This document shows positions 6,158-13,901 of a DNA stretch of 15,334 nucleotides, in pieces. The notes below the pieces were generated by a model. It was not told where the DNA came from and did not search any database. It saw nothing but the letters and a program-made list of their open reading frames with translations. Source of the DNA: an uncultured Desulfovibrio sp. (GTDB lineage Bacteria; Desulfobacterota; Desulfovibrionia; Desulfovibrionales; Desulfovibrionaceae); assembly GCA_945871415.1 (NCBI GenBank), contig CAMBWG010000012.1, positions 1-15,334 on the forward strand, written 5' to 3'. The stretch's first letter is position 1; each line of letters starts with the position of its first letter. The position numbers were made by a program, and so were the translations under genes.

Positions 6158-7168
6158 ATGCATGTGCTTGTTACCGGCGCTGCCGGTTTTATCGGCTTCC
6201 ATCTCTCCCGCCGCCTGACAGCGGACGGGCATACGGTCGTGGGCATCGACAACCTCAATGATTACTACGATGTCCGTCTGAAAGAGGACCGTCTTGCCCA
6301 GCTGGCGGACTGCCGGAATTTCCGCTTTGAAAAGCTGGATCTTGCCGACAGCGCGGGCATGGCGGAACTGTTCCGGCGGGAGCGCTTCACTCATGTCGTC
6401 AATCTGGCCGCGCAGGCAGGCGTCCGCTACAGCCTGATTAATCCCGCCTCCTATATTTCCTCGAATCTGGTGGGCTTCGGTAATATTCTGGAAGGATGCC
6501 GCCAGACGGAAGTGCAGCATCTGGTCTTTGCCTCGTCCTCGTCCGTTTACGGGCTGAACACGCATCAGCCTTTTTCGGAACATGACAACGTGGATCATCC
6601 GGTAAGCCTCTATGCGGCTTCCAAGAAGAGCAATGAGCTCATGGCGCACTCCTACAGCCACCTGTTCAATATTCCCTGCACAGGGCTGCGCTTCTTTACT
6701 GTCTACGGACCGTGGGGGCGGCCGGACATGGCGCTGCAGCTTTTTGCCCACGCCATCATGCGCGGCGAACCCATCAAGGTTTTCAACGAGGGCCGCATGC
6801 GCCGGGACTTCACCTATATCGACGATATCGTGGAAGGCATGGTTCGCCTGCTACCCCTGCCTCCGGCGCGCACTCCGGACTGGAATGCCGAACAGCCCGA
6901 TCCGGCGTCCAGCTCCGCCCCCTGGCGCATTTTCAATATCGGCAACAACCAGACTGTCCAACTCAACGACTTTATCGCCACACTGGAAGACGCTCTGGGC
7001 AAAAAGGCCAGGCGCGATCTGCTGCCCATGCAGCCGGGCGATGTGGAAGCCACATGGGCCAGCATAGACGCGCTGTCGTCGCTGACCGGCTTTGCTCCGG
7101 TAACGCCTCTGGCCGAAGGCATTGCCCATTTTGTGAAGTGGTTCAAGGAATACTACAATTATGCCTGA
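6158..7168 (+). CDS. NAD-dependent sugar epimerase, UDP-glucuronate 4-epimerase-like
   Basis: A 336-residue extended short-chain dehydrogenase/reductase. The dinucleotide-binding loop is TGAAGFIG (G7, G10, G13), with D31 placed to bind the NAD ribose. The DNLNDYYDVRLKEDRL stretch after D31 is typical of the UDP-glucuronate 4-epimerase (CapI/LpsL/WbnF) branch. The catalytic serines lie in FASSSSVYG (126-129) and the pair Y152/K156 in YAASKK. The conserved LRFFTVYGPWGRPDMA and RRDFTYIDDIVEG segments of that branch are also present. It should interconvert UDP-glucuronate and UDP-galacturonate in the cytoplasm for capsule or LPS. The ATG at 6158 is preceded by AAGGAG six bases upstream. Its last 8 bases overlap the U32 gene, implying coupled translation. 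Epimerase family is certain; the exact UDP-sugar is inferred. Confidence 0.9.
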   Translation: MHVLVTGAAGFIGFHLSRRLTADGHTVVGIDNLNDYYDVRLKEDRLAQLADCRNFRFEKLDLADSAGMAELFRRERFTHVVNLAAQAGVRYSLINPASYISSNLVGFGNILEGCRQTEVQHLVFASSSSVYGLNTHQPFSEHDNVDHPVSLYAASKKSNELMAHSYSHLFNIPCTGLRFFTVYGPWGRPDMALQLFAHAIMRGEPIKVFNEGRMRRDFTYIDDIVEGMVRLLPLPPARTPDWNAEQPDPASSSAPWRIFNIGNNQTVQLNDFIATLEDALGKKARRDLLPMQPGDVEATWASIDALSSLTGFAPVTPLAEGIAHFVKWFKEYYNYA

Positions 7169-9353
7169 TCTTGTTGTTCCCGCCTCTGCCGCTGCGGAAG
7201 TAACTCCCGAAATCCTGGCGCCCGCCGGCGATGCGCCCTCCTTTCTGGCGGCGCTTGCCGCCGGAGCGGACGCCATCTACCTTGGCCTGAAACATTTCTC
7301 GGCCCGCATGCAGGCCGAGAACTTCGGCCTTGCGGAACTGTCCCGTCTGACGGATCTGGCCCATGCCGAAAACGCCCGTGTCTATGTGGCCATGAACACG
7401 CTGGTAAAGCCGGGCGAGCCTGCCGCGGCCTATCGCCTGATTGCGCGCCTGGCCCGTCAGGTCAGCCCCGACGGGCTCATTGTGCAGGACCTTTCCTTTC
7501 TGGATATTGCCCGGCAGGCCGGGTTTGAAGGGGGGCTGTTTCTTTCCACGCTGGCCAACATCACCCATCCGCAGGGTCTGCTGACAGCCCGAGCCCTGGG
7601 AGCCGACCGCGTCATTCTGCCGCGCGAACTGTCCATCGACGAAATCCGTCTCATGGGCGAAGCCTGCCCCGAAGGGCTGGATCTGGAATGTTTCGTCCAC
7701 GGCGCATTGTGCTATTGCGTTTCGGGGCGCTGCTACTGGTCCAGCTACATGGGCGGCAAGAGCGGTTTGCGCGGACGCTGCGTGCAGCCCTGCCGCCGCG
7801 TTTACCGGCAGGGAGGCGCGGCGGCCCAGGCCCTGCAGCGCCAGGCGGAACGCAACGAACGGGACAACCGCGACGGGCGCGACGGACGCAACGGCCGCCC
7901 GGCGCAGGACCGCAACCGGCGTCCGCAAAAAACCGGCAAGGGACGCGACGGGCGTTTCTTCTCCTGTCTGGATCTTTCGCTGGATGTTCTGGCAAAGACG
8001 CTGCGCAGCGTGCCCCATCTGACATCCTGGAAGATCGAGGGACGCAAGAAAGGACCGCATTACGTCTATCATGTGGTTACGGCGTACCGTATGCTGCGTG
8101 ATCATTCGCAGGATCCCCGCGCCCGCAAGGATGCGGAAGCCATTCTGCAAATGGCGCTGGGACGTCCGGGCAGCCGGGCTCGCTTCCTGCCGCAAAAGGA
8201 AAATCTTGTTCCCACGGATCCCTCGGGGCAGACCAGTTCCGGTCTGCTGGCGGGCAAGATAAAAATCACGCCCGAGGGACAGGTCATCATCAAGCCGCAT
8301 TTCGAGCTGCTTCCGCAGGATTATCTGCGCATCGGCGTCGAAGATGAGCGCTGGCATGCGACTCTGCCCGTCACCCGCCGCACGCCCAAGGCCGGGACGC
8401 TGCAGCTGCGTCTGCCGAAGCACAAGACACCCAGGGCCGGAACTCCGGTCTTCCTTATCGACCGGCGCGAACCGGAACTGATGCAGCTGCTCCGCCACTG
8501 GCAGGCGCGGCTGGATGCCATGCCCGCCCGGCCAACCCGCATGGTCGAGGAGGCTCCCCGCCTGCCCCGGCCGCTGGGCGGCAAGGCTCGTCCCCGGCCG
8601 GATATGGTCGTGCGCCCTGGGCTGCCGCAGGGCAGAGAAACACGCGGCAGCCGCAATCAGCTCATGGCTCTGTGGCTGTCTCCGCGCACGGCGGACATCT
8701 CCCGCACCATCGCCCCCAGAATATGCTGGTGGCTGCCGCCCGTCGTCTGGCCCGAGGAAGAGGAGGGACTGCGCCGCCGCATCGCCCATCTCTGCCGGGA
8801 GGGCGCGCGGCACTTTGTCTGCAATGCTCCCTGGCAGCGCGATCTCTTTCCCGCTCCCCTGCTGGAAAGCATGACTGCCGACGCTGCGGACACATCCCGC
8901 AGAGAAGGCGAAGGGCTGGATCTGCTGGCCGGACCTTTCTGCAATATAGCCAATGCTCCGGCTCTGGGCGTGCTGGCGCGCATGGGTTTCTCCGGCGCAT
9001 TCATCAGCCCTGAACTGGCCGCCGAGGACATTCTTGCCCTGCCCCGCCAGAGTCCCCTCCCCCTGGGCATGGTGCTGTCCGGCTTCTGGCCTGTAGGCAT
9101 CAGCCGTTTCGGTCTGCTGGGCGTCAAGGCCAACGAGCCCTTTGTCAGCCCCAAGGGAGAAGTCTTCTGGGCGCGCACCTATGGCGGCAATATCTGGTTG
9201 TATCCGGGCTGGCCGCTGGATCTGACATCCAAACGTCAGGAGCTTGTCGCCGCGGGCTACAGCTTCTTTGCGCATCTGGAGGAGCATACGCCGCAGGATC
9301 TGCCCGAAACACGCCGCCAGAGCCTGTTCAACTGGGAAGGCGCGCTTCTCTAA
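7161..9353 (+). CDS. U32 family protein (RlhA/TrhP-type RNA hydroxylation-like), with Arg-rich insert
   Basis: A 730-residue U32 protein. The N-terminal barrel begins EILAPAGDAPSF and contains GADAIYLGL. The family signature ECFVHGALC, SGRC, RGRC, QPCRRVY spans residues 176-215. C184, C191, C207 and C211 fit the Fe-S ligand pattern of U32 enzymes. KIEGRKKGPHYVYHVVTAYR follows, as usual. Although classed as peptidase U32, characterised bacterial members hydroxylate rRNA or tRNA bases (RlhA, TrhP) or ubiquinone precursors (UbiU/V); RNA modification is the more likely job here. Residues 217-265 are an inserted stretch with 12 arginines in 49 residues and repeated DGR/NGR tripeptides. The remaining C-terminal half is long and carries PFCNIANAPAL. 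The ATG lies inside the end of the epimerase gene; AAGGA is 11 bases upstream, rather far, which suits reinitiation. A terminator follows directly. Confidence 0.85.
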   Translation: MPDLVVPASAAAEVTPEILAPAGDAPSFLAALAAGADAIYLGLKHFSARMQAENFGLAELSRLTDLAHAENARVYVAMNTLVKPGEPAAAYRLIARLARQVSPDGLIVQDLSFLDIARQAGFEGGLFLSTLANITHPQGLLTARALGADRVILPRELSIDEIRLMGEACPEGLDLECFVHGALCYCVSGRCYWSSYMGGKSGLRGRCVQPCRRVYRQGGAAAQALQRQAERNERDNRDGRDGRNGRPAQDRNRRPQKTGKGRDGRFFSCLDLSLDVLAKTLRSVPHLTSWKIEGRKKGPHYVYHVVTAYRMLRDHSQDPRARKDAEAILQMALGRPGSRARFLPQKENLVPTDPSGQTSSGLLAGKIKITPEGQVIIKPHFELLPQDYLRIGVEDERWHATLPVTRRTPKAGTLQLRLPKHKTPRAGTPVFLIDRREPELMQLLRHWQARLDAMPARPTRMVEEAPRLPRPLGGKARPRPDMVVRPGLPQGRETRGSRNQLMALWLSPRTADISRTIAPRICWWLPPVVWPEEEEGLRRRIAHLCREGARHFVCNAPWQRDLFPAPLLESMTADAADTSRREGEGLDLLAGPFCNIANAPALGVLARMGFSGAFISPELAAEDILALPRQSPLPLGMVLSGFWPVGISRFGLLGVKANEPFVSPKGEVFWARTYGGNIWLYPGWPLDLTSKRQELVAAGYSFFAHLEEHTPQDLPETRRQSLFNWEGALL

Positions 9354-9364
9354 CAGCGTTTTCA

Positions 9365-9397
9365 GGGGAAAGGGGACACATCCCCTTTCCCTTTTTT
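9365..9397 (+). terminator. Rho-independent terminator after the U32 gene
   Basis: GGGAAAGGGG (9366-9375) pairs with CCCCTTTCCC (9382-9391), loop ACACAT, then six T. It begins 12 bases after the stop codon. AGCGTTTTCAG just before it (9354-9364) equals the end sequence of the repeat family at 4697-5101 and may be a remnant. Confidence 0.88.
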
Positions 9398-9430
9398 ATT
9401 TTCCTGTCATCCGGCACACCAGATATGCTT

Positions 9431-9444
9431 ATGCCCCGGGGCAT
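9431..9444. promoter_or_regulatory. 14-bp perfect palindrome upstream of the methyltransferase gene
   Basis: ATGCCCCGGGGCAT is a perfect palindrome with no spacer, 18 bases before the ATG at 9463. A weak -10-like TATGCT (9424-9429) lies just upstream, so the palindrome would cover the transcription start. It could be a binding site for a dimeric repressor. A transcript hairpin is less likely, since there is no loop. Confidence 0.35.
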
Positions 9445-9462
9445 CCCATTCAGGATCTTATC

Positions 9463-10278
9463 ATGCACTCACAGGCCCTGACGGAAAGCCGCGACGCACG
9501 ACAGCGTTTTCCTGCGGGACTTCTGCAACCCGAAGGTTGCGCCCGTTTCGGTATGGACGCCCTGCTGCTGGCTGCCTTTGCGGCCCGCAGCCTGCATGGA
9601 CTTTCTCCGGCGGGACGTGCGCCGGTTCTGGAGCTGGGCTGCGGTGTCGGCGCGGCACTGCTGACTGTCGCTCTGCTGGAAGAAAATATTACGGCGCTGG
9701 GAGTGGAACACAACCCGGAACTGACGCAGGCGGCGGAGGAAAATATTCTTCGGCTGGGCCTGGCGGGCAGACTCCATGTGCTGCGCGGCACACTGCCAGC
9801 CGGTGAATGCCTGCGCCGCTGCCGGGACTGGCTGGCCGACCAGCCGTCAGGGAAACAGGGGGCGGCGCTGGTTCTTGCGAACCCACCCTACTGGATGCGT
9901 CGTGAAGGCCGGACATCCTCCCGTGCGCTTGTGGAAACGGCGCGACGCGACACCGACACGACACTGGACGCCTTCTGTCTGAGCGCTGCCGCACTGACAC
10001 GACACAAGGGATACTTCTGTTGCATTTATGATGCCCGCATGCTGCCCAGACTGTTTGAAGCCTGTGCCCGCCATCGCCTGGGTATCCGACGTCTGTTGCC
10101 GGTGCACCCCCGCAAGGGACAGCCTGCGGGACGAATTCTTCTGGAAGCCCGCAAGGGAGCCGCCCACGAATTACACATAGAAGAAGCCCTCTACCTGCAC
10201 CCCTCCAATGCGGAAGAAAATGTGCGCTGGACCCCGGAGGCTCTTCAATTTTGTCCCTTTCTTGGGAGACCGTCATGA
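9463..10278 (+). CDS. TrmN6-like class I methyltransferase (predicted N6-adenine)
   Basis: A 271-residue Rossmann-fold SAM methyltransferase. The N-terminal FPAGLLQPEGCARFGMDALLL matches the start of tRNA1(Val) A37 N6-methyltransferases (TrmN6/YfiC). The SAM loop is LELGCGVGA (59-63). The catalytic motif NPPY is at 140-143, typical of enzymes that methylate an exocyclic amino group of adenine. The ATG is chosen for AGGA (9452-9455) seven bases upstream; longer versions would run back through the terminator at 9365-9397. The stop overlaps the start of the EndoQ-helicase gene as ATGA, so the two are translationally coupled. The RNA target is the family default. Because of its partner, a DNA target cannot be excluded from sequence alone. 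It is slightly longer than E. coli TrmN6. Confidence 0.85.
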   Translation: MHSQALTESRDARQRFPAGLLQPEGCARFGMDALLLAAFAARSLHGLSPAGRAPVLELGCGVGAALLTVALLEENITALGVEHNPELTQAAEENILRLGLAGRLHVLRGTLPAGECLRRCRDWLADQPSGKQGAALVLANPPYWMRREGRTSSRALVETARRDTDTTLDAFCLSAAALTRHKGYFCCIYDARMLPRLFEACARHRLGIRRLLPVHPRKGQPAGRILLEARKGAAHELHIEEALYLHPSNAEENVRWTPEALQFCPFLGRPS

Positions 10279-13200
10279 GCGTTATCGCCGATCTGCATAT
10301 TCATTCCCGCTTTTCCCGTGCCACCAGCAAGCAACTCACGCCTCGACATCTGGCGGCATGGGCGCAATGCAAGGGCATCCATATCCTTGGAACAGGAGAC
10401 TTCACACACCCGCAATGGCGCACAGAATTACGCGAACAGCTTACACTTGATGAAGAGAGTGTTTTTTACAAACTTAATGTTCCACATGAAACGTTGGATT
10501 TCATGCAAGACACACCACAACCAAAAAACTCGGAACCACTCTTTTGTCTGCAAACAGAAATCAGCTCAATCTACAAGCGTGGTGGAAAAACACGCAAAGT
10601 CCACAACCTTGTTTTTGTGCCCACTCTGGAGGATGCGGATAAACTTTCGCAACGACTGGCTCATATCGGCAACCTCGCTTCCGACGGCCGTCCCATCCTT
10701 GGCCTCGACTCCCATGATCTGCTGGAAATTGTGCTGGAGACTTCTCCGGATGCAATCCTGATTCCCGCCCATATCTGGACGCCCTGGTTTTCTCTCTTCG
10801 GTTCCAAATCCGGCTTTGATCATATCGAGGAATGCTTCGGGGATCTGTCCCCGCATATCTTTGCACTGGAAACAGGGTTGTCCTCAGACCCAGCCATGAA
10901 TCGTCTTGTCAGCGCCCTTGACGGCTACGCGCTTATTTCCAATTCCGACGCCCACTCCGGAGCCAACCTTGGCCGAGAAGCCAACCTCTTTGACGGTCGC
11001 GTCACCTACCATTCCATGTTTGCCGCACTGCGCGCCGCGGCGCAACGTTCGCCTGCGGACTCTCCGGACTGCCGCTTCCTCGGGACCATGGAGTTCTATC
11101 CCGAAGAAGGAAAATACCATCTTGACGGACATCGTGCCTGCGGCGTTGTTCTCGAACCTGAAGAGGCCCATAAGCTCAACGATATCTGCCCGGTCTGCGG
11201 CAAGCCGCTGACCATTGGCGTACTTCACCGCGTCTGGGAGCTTGCTGACCGCGACGCGGCTCCCGCGCTCCCCGCCGAGCCGGAAGCCCGTCCTCTGATT
11301 CCTCTGCCGGAGCTGATAGGAGAAATTCTTGGCGTTGGCAGCGGCTCCCGCAAGGTACAGCAACGTTATGCCGAACTGCTCCGCAATCTGGGTCCGGATC
11401 TCGACATCCTCTGCCGCATGCCCGAAGATCGCATCCGGGCGCACTGGGAGCCTCTCGGCGAAGCCGTCGCCCGCATGCGTCGCGGCGATGTCATACGACA
11501 GGGCGGCTATGACGGCGAATACGGCGTCGTGCGCGTCTTCAGCCCCGAAGAGCAGGCCGGGCTGGGCGGCTCAGCCAGACGCGCCTCTCTCCTCTCACCC
11601 CGCAAAGCCGCAACACCCGTCACCGTCACCCGCCGCAGGGCCCCGGTACAGCCCGCCGCAGCTCCAGCGACGGTTACGGCTCCCGCCGTCTTTGCCTTCT
11701 CGGCGGATCAGCAGACAGCCTTAGAGGCGGGACCGCAGCCCGTGCTTGTGCTGGCGGGTCCCGGCGCGGGCAAAACCCGCGTTCTTGTGGGACGTCTGCA
11801 ACGGCTGCTCTCACAGGGGCTGCCGCCGGAATCTCTGCTGGCGCTGACCTTTACCCGCCGCGCCGCTGCGGAAATGCGCGAACGTCTTGCGGCTCAGACG
11901 GAAGGGACGCTGCCCCGTTGCGACACCCTCCACGGCTATGCCTGGAGTCTGCTTCACAAGGCGCTGCCGGAATGCGTTCTGCTTCCCGAAGCCCCGGCCC
12001 GCGCGCTCTTCAATGCCGCCAATGCGACTCTCCCCGCCGCGGAGCGCCGCCGCCTCTGGGAAAGCCTGCAACTTGCGCGCGAACAGGGCCGCGCCCTGGA
12101 GGAGCTGCCTCCCGAGGCTGCGGAAGCAGCCCGCCGCTATTGTGACCGCAAGCAGCAGGGGGAGCATCTGCGAGTGGATTACGCGGACTTGCCCGGCTGG
12201 CTTCTGCTGCACCGCTCCGGCCCGCACACGATCGGGGAAGCGGAAGCCGCCGCCTCATGGCTGCCGCCCCGCCTGCGGGAAGCCGCCGCCGCAGCGCCCG
12301 GCACTGTGCCGACGCAGGTGCTTGTGGACGAAGCGCAGGACCTTTCCCCCATACAGCTTGCGCTGATCCGGGCCCTGCTGCCGCCCGACGGCAGCGGTTT
12401 CTTCGGCATCGGCGATCCGGATCAGGCAATCTACGGTTTCCGCGGCGCGGGAGGACAGAGTGAAAGTGTCTTCCAGCGCTGCTGGCCCTCGTTGCAGGTG
12501 CTGCGTCTCGGTATCAGTTACCGGGCAAGTCAGGCGGTTCTCGACATGGCGCAACGCCTGCTTCAGGGGCACGGCCATTGCGGTTCTCTTACCGCCGCAC
12601 AACCGCAGACAGCGTTCCTTCACCTCTTTGCAGCTTCGGATGAACAGGCCGAAGCCCGCTGGATAGCCCGCCGTACGGTTGCTCTGCTCGGCGCAACGTC
12701 CCACAGTCTGCTTGACGCCGCCCAACAGACAGAACTGGACGGCACGCTTTCGCCGGGCGATATTGCCGTACTGGTTCGCCTTCGCGCACAGATTCCGCCT
12801 ATCCGCGCCGCGCTGGAACATGCCGGTATCCCCTGCGCCGCCCCGGAAAGCGCCCCCTTCTGGCAGGATCCGCTCTGTGCCGCCGTTCTACGGACTCTCT
12901 GCGGCCTGTCACAGGCTGACACGACGGAAGAAGAAGTGCTCCACCTCCCGCCGCTTCCCCGCTGCAACGGCAGCCTGCCGTCCCCTGCGGCCCTTACGGA
13001 CTGGCTTGCCGCACACGCGGGCATTGATCCCGCGCTTCTTTCCGGCGGGCCGTGGCAGGAGCTGCTCCGCCTCCGCGAAGATTGCGGAAGCTGGCCCGCG
13101 CTTCTGGAGCGCATTGCGCTCTTGCAGGAACGCGATCTTGTCCGCAGCAAGGCCGAGCATGTGCAGCTCATGACGCTGCACGCCTCCAAGGGACTGGAGT

Positions 13201-13502
13201 TCAAAGCCGTCTTTCTCCCCGGTCTGGAAGAAGGGCTGCTGCCCCTCCGCCGTGCCGCACTGGGAATGCACGCGGAGGATGGCGCCGAAGCCCCGCTTGA
13301 AGAAGAACGCCGTCTGCTCTATGTCGGCCTGACGCGCGCCGCCTGCGCGATCTTCGCCAGCCATTGCGCGCATCGCCGTCTCTACGGCAAGGAGCTGCGT
13401 CTGCCGCCCTCCTCCTTCCTGCCGCTGGTGCAGGACTGCTGCCGCGTCACAACGCTTAAGCCCCATACCCGGCGGGAGCAGCAGTCGCTTTCGCTGCTGT
13501 AA
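10275..13502 (+). CDS. Endonuclease Q-like PHP nuclease fused to UvrD/Rep-type helicase
   Basis: A 1075-residue fusion. Residues 1 to about 422 match endonuclease Q (TIGR00375 type), which in characterised cases nicks DNA 5' of deaminated bases. Visible features are PHP metal motifs DLHIHS (D6, H8, H10), GTGDFTHP (D42), AHIWTPWFS and SNSDAHSG (D225, H227), and the EndoQ zinc region RACGVVL with CPVCGKPLTIGVLHRVWELADR (C289, C305, C308). A Pro/Ala/Arg-rich linker (about 423-478) leads to a complete SF1A helicase: Walker A AGPGAGKT (494-501), Ia LTFTRRAAAEM, DEAQD (685-689), GDPDQAIYGFRGA, GISYRASQ, LMTLHASKGLEFKAVFLPG and YVGLTRA (R1021). All motor motifs look intact, so ATP-driven unwinding and nicking may act together in DNA repair or defence. 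The ATG at 10275 overlaps the methyltransferase stop, with GGGAG six bases upstream. Bases 10441-10620 are only about 39% GC. Confidence 0.92.
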   Translation: MSVIADLHIHSRFSRATSKQLTPRHLAAWAQCKGIHILGTGDFTHPQWRTELREQLTLDEESVFYKLNVPHETLDFMQDTPQPKNSEPLFCLQTEISSIYKRGGKTRKVHNLVFVPTLEDADKLSQRLAHIGNLASDGRPILGLDSHDLLEIVLETSPDAILIPAHIWTPWFSLFGSKSGFDHIEECFGDLSPHIFALETGLSSDPAMNRLVSALDGYALISNSDAHSGANLGREANLFDGRVTYHSMFAALRAAAQRSPADSPDCRFLGTMEFYPEEGKYHLDGHRACGVVLEPEEAHKLNDICPVCGKPLTIGVLHRVWELADRDAAPALPAEPEARPLIPLPELIGEILGVGSGSRKVQQRYAELLRNLGPDLDILCRMPEDRIRAHWEPLGEAVARMRRGDVIRQGGYDGEYGVVRVFSPEEQAGLGGSARRASLLSPRKAATPVTVTRRRAPVQPAAAPATVTAPAVFAFSADQQTALEAGPQPVLVLAGPGAGKTRVLVGRLQRLLSQGLPPESLLALTFTRRAAAEMRERLAAQTEGTLPRCDTLHGYAWSLLHKALPECVLLPEAPARALFNAANATLPAAERRRLWESLQLAREQGRALEELPPEAAEAARRYCDRKQQGEHLRVDYADLPGWLLLHRSGPHTIGEAEAAASWLPPRLREAAAAAPGTVPTQVLVDEAQDLSPIQLALIRALLPPDGSGFFGIGDPDQAIYGFRGAGGQSESVFQRCWPSLQVLRLGISYRASQAVLDMAQRLLQGHGHCGSLTAAQPQTAFLHLFAASDEQAEARWIARRTVALLGATSHSLLDAAQQTELDGTLSPGDIAVLVRLRAQIPPIRAALEHAGIPCAAPESAPFWQDPLCAAVLRTLCGLSQADTTEEEVLHLPPLPRCNGSLPSPAALTDWLAAHAGIDPALLSGGPWQELLRLREDCGSWPALLERIALLQERDLVRSKAEHVQLMTLHASKGLEFKAVFLPGLEEGLLPLRRAALGMHAEDGAEAPLEEERRLLYVGLTRAACAIFASHCAHRRLYGKELRLPPSSFLPLVQDCCRVTTLKPHTRREQQSLSLL

Positions 13503-13530
13503 GCGCAGGGTTTACTGATTTATTTTTTTG

Positions 13531-13581
13531 GGGGGGAAGGGAAACCCCTCTGCCGGCGCAAGAGGTGCTTCCCTTCCCCCA
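13531..13581 (+). other. Long hairpin after the EndoQ-helicase gene
   Basis: GGGGGAAGGGAA (13533-13544) pairs perfectly with TTCCCTTCCCCC (13570-13581), with an inner CCTCT/AGAGG stem. There is no T-run after the right arm; instead seven T precede seven G on the left. It is the only strong structure near the end of the operon and may act as the 3' end or an RNA stabiliser, but it is not a classical terminator. Confidence 0.5.
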
Positions 13582-13612
13582 AGCCCCCCATTCTTTCCCC
13601 AGCGCGCTTTAT
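13577..13612 (+). repeat. C-rich intergenic motif, copy 3
   Basis: CCCCCAAGCC (13577-13586), CCCC, ATTCTTTCCCC, then AGCGCGCTTTA. It matches the copies at 2541 and 4677 and overlaps the right arm of the long hairpin by five C. All three copies lie on the plus strand within about 40-140 bases of a stop codon. Confidence 0.45.
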
Positions 13613-13707
13613 TCAGGAGGACCGGGCGTTGCGGCTCCCCTGTTGCTTTCCTTACATCGCCGTCCCCCGGAATTACAAAAGGCATACAGGGAAGCGTCCT
13701 TACGTAA

Positions 13708-13740
13708 TAAAAAAGGACGGGCTGTCAACGAACCCGTCCT
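13708..13740 (-). terminator. Rho-independent terminator (distal), minus strand
   Basis: On the minus strand AGGACGGG pairs with CCCGTCCT (13714-13721 and 13733-13740), loop of 11, followed by TTTTT-ATTA. It is the stronger of two hairpins that would stop transcription of the small gene at 13939-14193. Confidence 0.7.
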
Positions 13741-13751
13741 GAGGACAAACA

Positions 13752-13778
13752 GAAAAGCGCCGCGAAACACGCGGCGCT
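13752..13778 (-). terminator. Rho-independent terminator (proximal), minus strand
   Basis: A perfect 9-bp GC-rich stem AGCGCCGCG/CGCGGCGCT (13756-13764 and 13770-13778) with a 5-base loop. On the minus strand it is followed by TTTCTGTTTG, a short T-run. It lies 160 bp after the stop of the gene at 13939 and is backed up by the second hairpin at 13708-13740. Confidence 0.55.
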
Positions 13779-13880
13779 GCGAGCGAAAAATATGTATCCG
13801 GCAGCTTCCGGCCGTACGCACGAAACAGCGCGAGGCGGAAAGCTCCGGCAAGCCCCTGACGAAGGCGACAGGCAATGACT

Positions 13881-13901
13881 CCCGTTCCACATCCGAACGG
13901 G
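13881..13901. other. Inverted repeat just after the small minus-strand gene
   Basis: CCCGTTC (13881-13887) and GAACGGG (13895-13901) form a 7-bp stem with a 7-base loop, about 40 bp after the stop at 13939. No T-run on either side. Possible RNA stability element. Confidence 0.4.

Noticed and set aside
7143..9287. 714-codon minus-strand frame opposite the U32 gene
   Set aside because: The plus strand encodes a clear U32 protein over the same bases; the antisense product resembles no family.
13531..13545. G-quadruplex at the G7-AA-GGG run
   Set aside because: Only three usable G-runs are present, and pairing with the complementary C-rich arm is far more favourable.
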